Of a DNA stretch of 14,708 nt, positions 6,578 to 14,250 are shown in pieces; position 1 is the first letter of the stretch; every line of letters begins with the position of its first letter. The stretch comes from CAZKUN01 sp964555935 (GTDB lineage Bacteria > Armatimonadota > Zipacnadia > Zipacnadales > VGFC01): contig CAZKUN010000227.1 in assembly GCA_964555935.1 (NCBI GenBank), forward strand, positions 1 to 14,708, written 5' to 3'. Made by a program: the position numbers and the translations under genes. Under the pieces are notes generated by a model. That model saw only the letters and a program-made list of their open reading frames with translations. It was not told the origin of the DNA and made no database searches.

Positions 6578-7888
6578 ATGACCAAGACCGATCGTCGTTC
6601 GTTCCTACGCCGCTCCGCGTCCGTCGCCGCTGGGACGATGGCGCTGCCATATATATTGCCGTCCGGATTGCTCAGCCAGGAAGTTGCGCCGAACGACCAG
6701 ATCGGCCTGGCGGCGATCGGCGTCGGCCGACGAGGCGCGCAGGTCGTCGGTAGCTGCGCCGGCGATCCGAGGGTTCGGTGGGTCGGCTTTGCGGATGTCG
6801 ATATCAACCGCGCGAAGGCGTTCGCGGACAAGTACGGCGGCGAGGCGTGCCAGGACTATCGGCTCCTGTTGGAGCGCGACGACATCGATGGCGTCATCTC
6901 CGCGACGGTCGATCACTGGCGCGCGCTGACTTGCATCCACGCGTGTCAGGCGGGCAAGGATGTTTACGTCGAGAAGCCAATGAGCCTCACGATCCGCGAG
7001 GGGCGGCTGATGGTCGAAGCGGTCAGGAAGTATGAGCGCGTGTGGCAGACGGGCAGCCAACAGCGCTCGATGGCCAAGAACCGGTATGGGTGCGAACTGA
7101 TCCGAAACGGGCGGATCGGGAAGATTCAGCGGGTGATCGCCAGCAATTACCCCAGCCCGTGGGAGGACGCATTGGCGGGCCAGGCCGTGCCCGACGGCCT
7201 CGACTGGGACATGTGGTGCGGACCCATCGAGCCCGTCCCGTACCACATCGACCTGTTCACCCCGCGCAGGAATCCCGGATGGATCTCGTTCCGCACGTAC
7301 TCCGGGGGCGAGATGACCGGCTGGGGGAGTCATGGCTTCGACCAGATTCAGTGGGCGCTTGGCATGGACGAATCGGGCCCGAATGAGATCTGGACGGAAG
7401 GCGATGCCTTCGAGCCGCCGACCTACACGGAGCCGACCGGGCGCGGACCGGGCGAATCCGCGACGCGCTCGCCGAAGGTCTTCATGAGGTATGGCGACGA
7501 CACGATAATGGAGTTGGGGAACGGGCCTGGCGGCGGGGCGATCTTCATCGGGGAGAAGGGGACGATCACCATCGACCGAGGGAAGTGTGTCTCCGACCCG
7601 GTCGAGATCGCTCAGGAGCCGATCGGCGATGACGACATCCGGCTCTATGAGAGCAACAACCACACGAAGAACTGGCTTGACTGCATCATCTCCCGCGAGA
7701 TGCCAGTGTGTGATGTTGAGGTGGGGCATCGCTCGGGGACGGTGTGTCACCTGGGGAACATCGCGCGGTGGATCGGTCGGCGCGCGGAATGGGACCCGGT
7801 GAAGGAGAAGTTCGTGGGCGACAAGGAAGCCAACAAGCTCCTCGACCGGACGCGGCGCAAGGGGTATGAGCTGCCGAAGAGGGTGTAA
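6578..7888 (+). CDS. Tat-exported Gfo/Idh/MocA-family oxidoreductase
   Basis: A 436-aa NAD(P)-dependent sugar or polyol dehydrogenase-like protein. It begins with a twin-arginine signal, RRSFLRRSASVAAG from residue 6, predicting export after folding with its cofactor. The dinucleotide-binding glycine motif is GVGRRG (48-53), followed by FADVD (71-75) and the family signature VEKPMS (131-136). GWGSHGFDQIQWALG (248-262) carries H252 and D255 at the usual place of the substrate-side catalytic residues. Periplasmic, Tat-dependent members are especially common in Planctomycetes and Verrucomicrobia-type bacteria. The start is ATG with GAGGA seven bases upstream. It is transcribed away from the hydrolase operon and ends at a strong terminator. 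Its substrate is unknown; the context suggests a sugar derivative released by the neighbouring hydrolases. Confidence 0.93.
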   Translation: MTKTDRRSFLRRSASVAAGTMALPYILPSGLLSQEVAPNDQIGLAAIGVGRRGAQVVGSCAGDPRVRWVGFADVDINRAKAFADKYGGEACQDYRLLLERDDIDGVISATVDHWRALTCIHACQAGKDVYVEKPMSLTIREGRLMVEAVRKYERVWQTGSQQRSMAKNRYGCELIRNGRIGKIQRVIASNYPSPWEDALAGQAVPDGLDWDMWCGPIEPVPYHIDLFTPRRNPGWISFRTYSGGEMTGWGSHGFDQIQWALGMDESGPNEIWTEGDAFEPPTYTEPTGRGPGESATRSPKVFMRYGDDTIMELGNGPGGGAIFIGEKGTITIDRGKCVSDPVEIAQEPIGDDDIRLYESNNHTKNWLDCIISREMPVCDVEVGHRSGTVCHLGNIARWIGRRAEWDPVKEKFVGDKEANKLLDRTRRKGYELPKRV

Positions 7889-7932
7889 GACCGCGCGTGA
7901 ACGCGAGACGGGATACCAGGGACGGGAATCGA

Positions 7933-7961
7933 AAGGGCGAGGCCAATGTGGCCTCGCCCTT
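7933..7961 (+). terminator. Strong bidirectional intrinsic terminator
   Basis: A perfect 12-pair stem, AAGGGCGAGGCC with GGCCTCGCCCTT, encloses a five-base loop (AATGT) and is followed by GTCTTT. It begins 45 bases after the Gfo/Idh/MocA stop codon. On the minus strand the stem is followed by TCGATT, so it can also stop read-through from the convergent secretin operon. Confidence 0.88.
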
Positions 7962-8034
7962 GTCTTTGGGGTGCGCGGTGATCGCGGGCGGGATGGGGAC
8001 CCCATGCACCCGCCGCCTGGCCCGTCCAGACGGC

Positions 8035-8054
8035 GTCGGATCAGGAGATCCGAC
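8035..8054 (-). terminator. Hairpin after the secretin operon
   Basis: A perfect eight-pair stem, GTCGGATC with GATCCGAC, closes on a four-base loop. It starts 28 bases after the stop codon of the last secretin-like gene on the minus strand. There is no U tract behind it, so it may stabilise the mRNA 3' end or assist termination ahead of the stronger hairpin at 7933-7961, rather than act alone. Confidence 0.45.
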
Positions 8055-8082
8055 CTACGACGGCGGCGATGCGCTTCGAGCA

Positions 8083-9825
8083 TTAGTAGCCCTGGACTCC
8101 GTCGCCCGCCCCCGCGCCGAGGAAGCGCTCGCGCGTCGTCTGTTCTGTTTCCTCGTCGGGGTGGCGGCCATCGGCGTTGAGGATCGTGGGCGTCACGAGG
8201 ATCACCAGCTCAGAGTTGTTGCTCGTGCGGTTGGTGGAACGGAAGAAGCCGCCGATGAGCGGGAGATCTCCGAGCACGGGGATCTTCCGTTTGGTGACGA
8301 AGTCCTGCTTCTGCACCAGGCCGCCGACGACGATCGTCTCGCCATCGCGCGCGCGGACGGTGGTCGAGGCCGTGCGCTGGCTGAGAAGCGGCAGGCCTGT
8401 TTGCGGGTCGAGTTCCTGGATGTTTGAGACGGTGGAGGTGATCGACGTGGTGATCTCCCCGTTGCCGCCCGTCCAGGCGTAGATGTTGAGCGTGACGCCG
8501 ACGTTGACGCCTTGGATTTTCTCCTGGATGTTGCCGTAGCGGACGTAGGTGACCTTGATGAACCGCTCGGTACCGACGAAGATCTCGGCGCCTCGGCCGT
8601 TCAGCGTGACCATGCGCGGGCGCGCCTTCACGTCGGCACGGCCCCTGTTGACGAGCGCGTTGAGCTGGCCGTTGAAGTCGTGTGGCATGCGGCCGACGAG
8701 AGTCCACTGGCTCGCGACGCGATTGTTGCCCTCGGGATCGAGCCAGTTGTCGCCGCGCTCCCAGCGCTCATACCCAAGATCGCCGGTGGCGGTGTTGATG
8801 CTCCCGCCCTCGTTGGCTCCGACGCGAGCGAAGTTGAGATTGACTTCGGCGTCCTTTGTGTTGGCGTATTCGACAGCGACGGCCTCGATCATGATCTGCT
8901 GCGGCGCGACGTCGATCTTCTTCAGGTCGCGCTCGATCTTGCCGAGCATCTGGCGCGGGGCCGTGACGACGACGGCGTTCTGCTCGGGGTTGACGTGCAG
9001 GTAGCTGTAAAGGAACGTCGGCAGGAGGCCCGACGCGGTGTGGGCGCGGACGTACTGCATCCTGAATGACTGGGTGCCGGACATGTTGTATGTTGCTAAG
9101 TCGTTCGGGACGCCTTCAGAGATCATCAGCTTGCCGTCGCGCTCAAGCAGGGCCAGCCCGTACGCGGCGGCGATGCCGCGGATGACCTCAAGCGGGGGGA
9201 GGCCTTCGAGACTGATCGTGGTTTCGCGCTTGACCTTGTCGTCGATGGCGATCTGGATGCCGCACTCGCGAGCGATCTTGGCGATGAGCTTGTGGATGTT
9301 GGCCTTCACGGCGTAGACCGTAAGGAGTTCGTCCTCGTAGGTGATCTCCATGGCCTTCTCAAGTTCAGTGAGTTCGTCGGAGCCAGTGCCCGCGCCGCCG
9401 GTCTCGATGGTGCGCTCGCTCGAGACGGTGATGATGACCTTAGTCTGGTCCGTGCTGCGGGTGACGGCGTACTTGGCTCCCGTGAAGAGCGCAATGTTCA
9501 TGTCGATGCCGACGCCCTCGACAGCGCCCTGAGGCACGGAGACCTGGACGTAGCTGACGGGGTACATGCCGACGTCGATGAAGTTCGTCTCAAGGGCGCT
9601 CTTGGCGCCGCTGAACCGGAGGCGAATCCGACTTCGGTAACCGTCGTCGCGGCCATCGAAGTCGAGAGATCCATCGGCGGTCACGATGATCTGAACGCCG
9701 TTCTTGAGTTCCTTGGCCTCGACCTTGGTGATGTTGCAGTAGACGATGGCATGGGCCGCGCCTGCGAGCCAGCACACTGCGAGCGCGATGATCGTGGTGG
9801 TGATGAGGGCACGAGATGACTTCAC
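8083..9825 (-). CDS. Secretin-like outer-membrane protein with AMIN-like domain (third of three)
   Basis: A 580-aa protein exported by a signal peptide (1-26, cleavage after AHA). Order of domains: AMIN-like beta domain (about 27-135, ITKVEAKELKNGVQIIVTADG region and DVGMYPVSYVQV), a short acidic linker, an STN-type N0 domain (about 167-235), an N1-type Secretin_N domain (about 252-308), and the secretin beta domain (about 310-550). The canonical secretin segment KIPVLGDLPLIGGFF (514-528) and the following LVILVTPTIL are intact. Secretins form large rings in the outer membrane for type II secretion, type IV pili or phage-like export; AMIN domains bind peptidoglycan in PilQ-like proteins. The start is GTG with AGGAAGGA seven bases upstream. 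The GTGA overlap with the preceding gene implies coupled translation. No other secretion-system gene is near, so the system is unidentified. Confidence 0.88.
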   Translation of the reverse strand: MKSSRALITTTIIALAVCWLAGAAHAIVYCNITKVEAKELKNGVQIIVTADGSLDFDGRDDGYRSRIRLRFSGAKSALETNFIDVGMYPVSYVQVSVPQGAVEGVGIDMNIALFTGAKYAVTRSTDQTKVIITVSSERTIETGGAGTGSDELTELEKAMEITYEDELLTVYAVKANIHKLIAKIARECGIQIAIDDKVKRETTISLEGLPPLEVIRGIAAAYGLALLERDGKLMISEGVPNDLATYNMSGTQSFRMQYVRAHTASGLLPTFLYSYLHVNPEQNAVVVTAPRQMLGKIERDLKKIDVAPQQIMIEAVAVEYANTKDAEVNLNFARVGANEGGSINTATGDLGYERWERGDNWLDPEGNNRVASQWTLVGRMPHDFNGQLNALVNRGRADVKARPRMVTLNGRGAEIFVGTERFIKVTYVRYGNIQEKIQGVNVGVTLNIYAWTGGNGEITTSITSTVSNIQELDPQTGLPLLSQRTASTTVRARDGETIVVGGLVQKQDFVTKRKIPVLGDLPLIGGFFRSTNRTSNNSELVILVTPTILNADGRHPDEETEQTTRERFLGAGAGDGVQGY

Positions 9826-11756
9826 GATTGTGTCCTTCCTGTCTCCGGCACGTGGGCCGACGGAATGGGCTCCGTCGGCTCGGCCGTCTGTGGTGCTTCG
9901 CCGTCGCCAGGGGTGGGCGGCGGCAGGATTTCTACGTGGTCGGTATCGTCGGGAGGGCCGTCGAGCGGGTCGTAGCGGAGTTGCAGGCCCTCGCGCTTGA
10001 GGTCACGCGCAAGGCGGCCGCTGAACTCGGCGCTGTCAGTGGCGAACTCACCGAGGATATTGGCCGTGATGAACAGCGCGATCTCGGAGTCTTCTTCAAG
10101 CCTGGTCCGGTTTGGCGGGATGAAGCCATAGCCCGAGTGGATCCCGAAGATGCTTGTGTTCTGCTTCAGCTTGGAATCGTGGCGCAGTCGGATGCCGCCC
10201 AGTAGCAGCGTGTGTCCGTCCGGCACGATGATTGCCCCGCGCGTCTCATAGCGGTCGACGATCGGCAGATTCGTAGTGGTGTCGACGCCGCCGAGGGCGG
10301 TGATGACCGGCATCATCCAGATGACGACGTCCTTGCTGCCGGTCCATGCCATCAGGCTCAGGCGCACGCCCAAGTCGATCGGCACCGCATATGTCTCGTC
10401 GCCTTCCCAGGTGTTGCGCGTGACTTGGATGTAGCGGTTCTGTCCCAGGAAGAGGGATGCGAACTTGCCGTTGACCAGAGTGATGTGCGCCTTGGCGAGG
10501 GTGTCGACGGCCCCGGTCTGCTTGAGTTCGCGGAGGAAAGCGATGGTGTCCCGAGAGTCGTCGCCGAGATGGTCATAGCTCAACGAGCCTGTCGCCGGAT
10601 TGGTGTAGAGCGAGTTCTGTCCGTGGGAGGCGTAGGCTTCGAGCTGATGTTGCCAGGCGCCGGCCTTGGCGATCTTGACTGCGGTGACGTCAATGCGGAT
10701 CTGCTGCGGCGGCGCGTCGATCTTGGCGACGTCCTCTCGGACGCGGCGGACGAGCTGCGGCGGCCCGGCCACGATCAGGGCGTTCTGAGCGTCGCTGGGC
10801 TTAACGTACTTGAGCAGGAAATTCGGTAGGAGGTCCAGCGCCGCCTGGGCAGACAGGTGCTCGACCTCCACCACCTGAGTGACGTTGGTTTGGTAGGTGG
10901 CGACGTTGGTCGTCAGGCCTTGGCTGAAGACCCACTGTCCGCCCTGGCTTTCGAGCGCAAGCCCGTAGGCCTGAGCGATCCCGTCGAGCAGTTCGGGGAC
11001 CGTCATCTCGGGGAGGTTGGCCGTGACCCGGCGCTTGACCGACTCGTCTACCATGATGCGCGCGCCGGTGCGCCGACCGACCTCGTGAGCCAGCGTGTTG
11101 ATGTCGACGTTCAGGCAGTCCAAGGTGTACGTGCCGTCGGGCCCGTCGTCGAGGTTGAACCACTCCTCGTCGGGTTCGGCGGCTGTGACCTCGGGGGGCG
11201 GGAACCGATCGCTGAGCACGGTGTAGACGAAGGTCTGCTTGTTGCGTCCGGGCTCGCCGTCGAAGCAGCACCCCATCGATGGATCCCAGTACCAGTCGCC
11301 GCTGATGTGAGGCGTCTTAATGTGTCGGACGCGGGCTTCGTTGTATAGCTTGATGCGGAGGTTGAGGCCTATGCCGTCGTTGCTCCAGGAGCGGGGTTCC
11401 AGCTCCACATGGCTGATGGGGTACATGCTGATGTCGACGAAGTCGCCGACCTTGGACTTGCCCGTGGGGCATTCGAGGTGCAGCGTGTCGACCATCTTGG
11501 GGCTGGAGCCGCTGAGGTAGTGCCACTCCTCAGCGTGGGCGTCGGTCATCGCGCCATCGGCCTTGATGGTCAGGATCACGGCGTTCTTTAGGCGCTTGGC
11601 CTTGATCTCGGTGATGCTGTAGTACGGACGGCTCTGGCCGCGAGCCGGCGCGAGCAGGCCGACCGTGATCGCGATGCACAGCGCTCCGATGAGTCCAGTT
11701 GTCAACCCGCACGGGCGCGCGACGCTCAAGGCCCGCGCGGGATAGCGGGCCGTCAC
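9822..11756 (-). CDS. Divergent secretin-like protein with AMIN-like domain (second of three)
   Basis: A 644-aa paralogue of the two flanking proteins. A signal peptide covers residues 1 to about 40 (hydrophobic 20-36, cleavage near ARG/QS). An AMIN-like domain follows (about 44-180, YYSITEIKAKRLKNAVILT and DISMYPISHVEL), then STN (about 210-278), Secretin_N (about 294-350) and a secretin-related region (352-570). The AMIN part contains an insert with a Cys pair (C163-C164) absent from the paralogue. Where the others have the LGDLPLIG segment, this protein reads NTSIFGIHSGYGFIPP (533-548), although DGHTLLLGGI before it and ALFITANIL after it are retained. The tail (about 590-644) is rich in Pro and acidic residues. 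It may be a structural partner rather than a pore-forming secretin. The GTG start overlaps the previous stop as GTGA, with only a weak ribosome-binding site, so it probably depends on coupled translation. Confidence 0.82.
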   Translation of the reverse strand: MTARYPARALSVARPCGLTTGLIGALCIAITVGLLAPARGQSRPYYSITEIKAKRLKNAVILTIKADGAMTDAHAEEWHYLSGSSPKMVDTLHLECPTGKSKVGDFVDISMYPISHVELEPRSWSNDGIGLNLRIKLYNEARVRHIKTPHISGDWYWDPSMGCCFDGEPGRNKQTFVYTVLSDRFPPPEVTAAEPDEEWFNLDDGPDGTYTLDCLNVDINTLAHEVGRRTGARIMVDESVKRRVTANLPEMTVPELLDGIAQAYGLALESQGGQWVFSQGLTTNVATYQTNVTQVVEVEHLSAQAALDLLPNFLLKYVKPSDAQNALIVAGPPQLVRRVREDVAKIDAPPQQIRIDVTAVKIAKAGAWQHQLEAYASHGQNSLYTNPATGSLSYDHLGDDSRDTIAFLRELKQTGAVDTLAKAHITLVNGKFASLFLGQNRYIQVTRNTWEGDETYAVPIDLGVRLSLMAWTGSKDVVIWMMPVITALGGVDTTTNLPIVDRYETRGAIIVPDGHTLLLGGIRLRHDSKLKQNTSIFGIHSGYGFIPPNRTRLEEDSEIALFITANILGEFATDSAEFSGRLARDLKREGLQLRYDPLDGPPDDTDHVEILPPPTPGDGEAPQTAEPTEPIPSAHVPETGRTQS

Positions 11757-13150
11757 TGGGTCTGGGAATCCCCCTCGTCGCCGAGCATGCGGGCTTTCAA
11801 CTCAGCCTCTTCCTGCTCGGGCAAGTGGCCTGTCTGAGACAGGACGCGCGGGGTGACGAAGATGACGAGTTCGGTCTGTTTCGTATCGGTGTCCTTGGAC
11901 GTGAAGAGCTTGCCGATCAGCGGCAGGTCGCCGAGAATTGGGACTTTGCGCTTGCTGACATGAGTCTCGTCAAGCACAAGTCCGCCGATGATGATTGTGT
12001 CGCCGTCGGGCACGAGGACCATGGTCTCCGCGCGACGGGTGGTCTTGTCCGGGAGTCCGGTGACGGGGTCGACGGCGCTCATCGTGCTGACCTCGGGCTC
12101 GAGGTCGACGAGGATATCGCCCTCGCCGCCGGTGTAAGGCGTGATCTCAAGCCGGACGCCGGCGTCGATGAAGTTGCGGGAGCCGCCATACTCGTTCTCG
12201 ATTGGGATCGAGATGTATCGCTGCTGACCGATGAAGATCTCGGCCTGCTGGCCGGACACGGTCGCTATGCGCGGGTGGGCGCGGATGCGCGCCATGCCTT
12301 TAGCTTCGAGGGCGTTGATGCGGGCCGAGAAATCCTGCGGCAGCGTGGCAATGCCCCTGACGGTGATCTCACCGATGGAGGACAGCAACCGCCCCATGAG
12401 GCCGTCGTTTTCCCAGTTGACCGCGAGGTCGAATTGCTCCATGGTCGAGTTGGTGAACTCGACCATGAGGACTTCGATCATGATCTGCGCGGCGGGGATA
12501 TCGAATTGCTCGATGTCGTCGCGGAACTTCTCAAGCACCGGCGTCGGCGCAGAGAGGATGACGGAGTTCTGGTCGCTGTTGGTCTTCACGTGGTCCTGCA
12601 GGAAGACGGGCAATAGCGCCTTCGCGCGTGAGGGCAGCACGTACTTCGTCCGGATCGCGTCGATGTCAGAGAGCAAGTATGAGGACGGGGTGCGGGGGAT
12701 GCCCTCGGACACCATGAAGATTCCGGTGACCTCAGAGCAAGCCAGGCCGTAGGCGGTCATGATGTCATCGATGATCGCGCTGACCTTGGCCTGGGTGAAG
12801 TTGACGGTGAGCTTGCGCTTCACCGTATCGTCGACGATCATGCGCAGGCCCGTCTTCTTGGCGAGTGTGGCGAGGAAGAGGTGAGCGTCGCACGAGACGG
12901 CATAGGCGTCGATGCCGCCCTCGCCGACCTCAATGTCGAGTTCGTACTCGGGCTCTTTCTTCTCGTCGTCCTTCTTGTCGTCCGCCTTCTCGGCGTCGGC
13001 CTTGTCGTCGGGCTTCTTGGCCTCGCCGGCAGCCGGCTTCTTCCCATCGCCCTCGCCGCCGGCAGGCGGCTGAGCAAGGACCGGGATTTGGCAGACGAAC
13101 AGGCAGAGCAGTCCCACGACAGGGAGCGCGCGGCTCAAACGCATGATCAT
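11753..13150 (-). CDS. Secretin-like outer-membrane protein with charged linker (first of three)
   Basis: A 465-aa protein with signal peptide 1-26 (cleavage after VLA). Residues about 27-70 are a low-complexity Lys/Asp/Glu/Ala linker replacing the AMIN-like domain of its two neighbours. STN (about 78-150), Secretin_N (about 163-217) and the secretin domain (about 222-435) follow. The hallmark KVPILGDLPLIGKLF (402-416) and the ending LVIFVTPRVL are canonical. I chose ATG 13150, preceded by AGAAGGG, over a TTG at 13174 that has no ribosome-binding site; ATG 13144 is also possible. It heads the three-gene operon behind the promoter at 13351-13379. It is the most ordinary secretin of the three, and the likeliest to form a ring by itself. 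The family is clear; the transported substrate is unknown. Confidence 0.88.
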   Translation of the reverse strand: MIMRLSRALPVVGLLCLFVCQIPVLAQPPAGGEGDGKKPAAGEAKKPDDKADAEKADDKKDDEKKEPEYELDIEVGEGGIDAYAVSCDAHLFLATLAKKTGLRMIVDDTVKRKLTVNFTQAKVSAIIDDIMTAYGLACSEVTGIFMVSEGIPRTPSSYLLSDIDAIRTKYVLPSRAKALLPVFLQDHVKTNSDQNSVILSAPTPVLEKFRDDIEQFDIPAAQIMIEVLMVEFTNSTMEQFDLAVNWENDGLMGRLLSSIGEITVRGIATLPQDFSARINALEAKGMARIRAHPRIATVSGQQAEIFIGQQRYISIPIENEYGGSRNFIDAGVRLEITPYTGGEGDILVDLEPEVSTMSAVDPVTGLPDKTTRRAETMVLVPDGDTIIIGGLVLDETHVSKRKVPILGDLPLIGKLFTSKDTDTKQTELVIFVTPRVLSQTGHLPEQEEAELKARMLGDEGDSQTQ

Positions 13151-13350
13151 TGATGACCCTTCTTTACGCCACAAGGCCGGCTATGGGGGACCTCGGTGGG
13201 GCTAACAAACAACCCTCTCTGCTCGCGCCGAGTTGAGAAGGTACTTTGGGCCCGTCGGATCCATCGAATCGCTCATTAATCAACACTGGTAAAGACGCTT
13301 CTGAGACGAACAAGTTCGGCTATTTTCAGGCTTTCTCCGCCCGGCTGCAC

Positions 13351-13379
13351 AGGTTAGCACTTGGGGCGGGTGAAGTCAA
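13351..13379 (-). promoter_or_regulatory. Sigma70-type promoter for the secretin operon
   Basis: On the minus strand TTGACT (complement of 13374-13379, five of six matches to TTGACA) is followed by exactly 17 bases and TAACCT (complement of 13351-13356). Transcription from here would give a leader of about 190-200 bases before ATG 13150. An inverted pair, CCGCCC (13337-13342) and GGGCGG (13364-13369), flanks the -10 element and could be an operator. I recognised no known riboswitch consensus in the leader (13151-13344). Confidence 0.5.
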
Positions 13380-13406
13380 TGAGATGCGCCGATTTCACGC
13401 GACGAA

Positions 13407-14180
13407 TCAGCGCCCCTCTTCGTAGCGCGTTTCCACCTCGTCAGGCAAGAAAGCACGGTCGAGGAAGGCCAGTCGCCAGAGCGTGCCCGCCCACTCGCGG
13501 TCGCCGGTGGATTCGTTGCCCAGCGTCAGCTTGAAGTCAGGGCTCCAGCCGCTCAGGTCGCCTGCCATGAGCTTGTCGATGACCATCTCGCCGTCAACGT
13601 AGACGCGGAAGAGCCGAGCGCCGCAGTGCTCGCATGCGGCGAAGGTGACGACCACGTGCTGACGCGGAACGTCGAGGCTGACGAGATTGGCCGGGGTCGG
13701 GTATTCGGTGACGGCCGGAGCGGTGTCTGGTTCCGACAGTCGCAGGCGCACCGAGTATGCGTCGTTGTTCTGACCGAGAGTGATGTTGCGAGCGTCGACG
13801 CTCGTTCCCTCTGACAGCGTGACGATGCGGGCCGGGCCGCCCTGGCTGAGCGTGTCGGGGGTGAGCCAGACCTCGAGCGTGAATTGGTTGCCGTCGCGGA
13901 TGGCCTCGTTGACCTTGGTCGCGGCTTCGAGGGACTGCAGGAACAGCGCGGGGTCTGCCTCTGTGGGTTCGAACTCGTCCCACGCCTCCCATTTCAGCGC
14001 GCCCTCGTTGGGTTCCGGCAAGAGATCGAGCGGCTCGCCGACCTCGCTGAAGTCGGTGATGCTACCGTCGACGGAATCGCCGAAGGTGTAGAGCGCCAAT
14101 AGGCCATCGATGTTCTGGGCACAGATCGGCGAGGCAGCGATCAGCAGAAGCAGTGCAGTGGCGAGCGGTCGCATGGGCAT
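13407..14180 (-). CDS. Secreted LamG-like (concanavalin-fold) domain protein
   Basis: A 257-aa protein with a clear signal peptide (1-21, MPMRPLATALLLLIAASPICA). The mature part is a single LamG/Laminin_G_3-type jelly roll: LLALYTFGDSVDGS near 27-40, FTLEVWLTP (100-108), HVVVTFAACEHCG (175-187) with RVYVDGE after it, and the closing strand WRLAFLDRAFLPDEVETRY. Such domains bind carbohydrate or serve as surface modules; in planctomycete-type genomes they often precede DUF1549/DUF1553 cytochrome-associated regions, but here the domain stands alone. A CxxC pair (183/186) is unusual for the fold. The start is ATG 14180 with GGAGG seven bases upstream; the open frame continues to 14369 but overlaps the next gene's end. 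Binding partner and role are unknown. Confidence 0.8.
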   Translation of the reverse strand: MPMRPLATALLLLIAASPICAQNIDGLLALYTFGDSVDGSITDFSEVGEPLDLLPEPNEGALKWEAWDEFEPTEADPALFLQSLEAATKVNEAIRDGNQFTLEVWLTPDTLSQGGPARIVTLSEGTSVDARNITLGQNNDAYSVRLRLSEPDTAPAVTEYPTPANLVSLDVPRQHVVVTFAACEHCGARLFRVYVDGEMVIDKLMAGDLSGWSPDFKLTLGNESTGDREWAGTLWRLAFLDRAFLPDEVETRYEEGR

Positions 14181-14224
14181 CGGAGTGCCTCCAATAGTGA
14201 GCGGCATCATTGGTGACGTACAAA

Positions 14225-14237
14225 CGGCGCGTCGCCG
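14225..14237 (-). terminator. Short hairpin after the activating-enzyme gene
   Basis: CGGCG-ACG-CGCCG on the minus strand, followed by TTTG, begins 13 bases after the stop codon of the radical SAM gene. The stem is only five pairs with a three-base loop, so this is at best a weak or leaky terminator before the LamG-like gene. Confidence 0.3.
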
Positions 14238-14250
14238 GGTTCCAACAATG

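Noticed and set aside
6439..6831. Extension of the agarase-like gene into the divergent gene
   Set aside because: The extension would overlap the first 250 bases of the Gfo/Idh/MocA gene on the other strand, including its Tat signal, and adds nothing before the signal peptide that resembles the family.
6605..8083. 492-residue open frame on the minus strand opposite the Gfo/Idh/MocA gene
   Set aside because: It is antisense to a clear family member; its translation has no recognisable motif and is rich in Arg, Pro and Asp as expected for a high-GC shadow frame.
11699..12616. 305-residue open frame on the plus strand opposite the secretin genes
   Set aside because: Antisense to two well-supported secretin-like genes across their junction; no family resemblance.
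8083..13150. Complete type II secretion or type IV pilus locus
   Set aside because: No ATPase, inner-membrane platform, pseudopilin or prepilin peptidase gene is encoded next to the secretin-like genes within the window.
13151..13344. Possible cyclic-di-GMP or other known riboswitch in the secretin leader
   Set aside because: I looked for the GEMM-type conserved segments and other familiar consensus pieces by eye and did not find them; a covariance search would be decisive.
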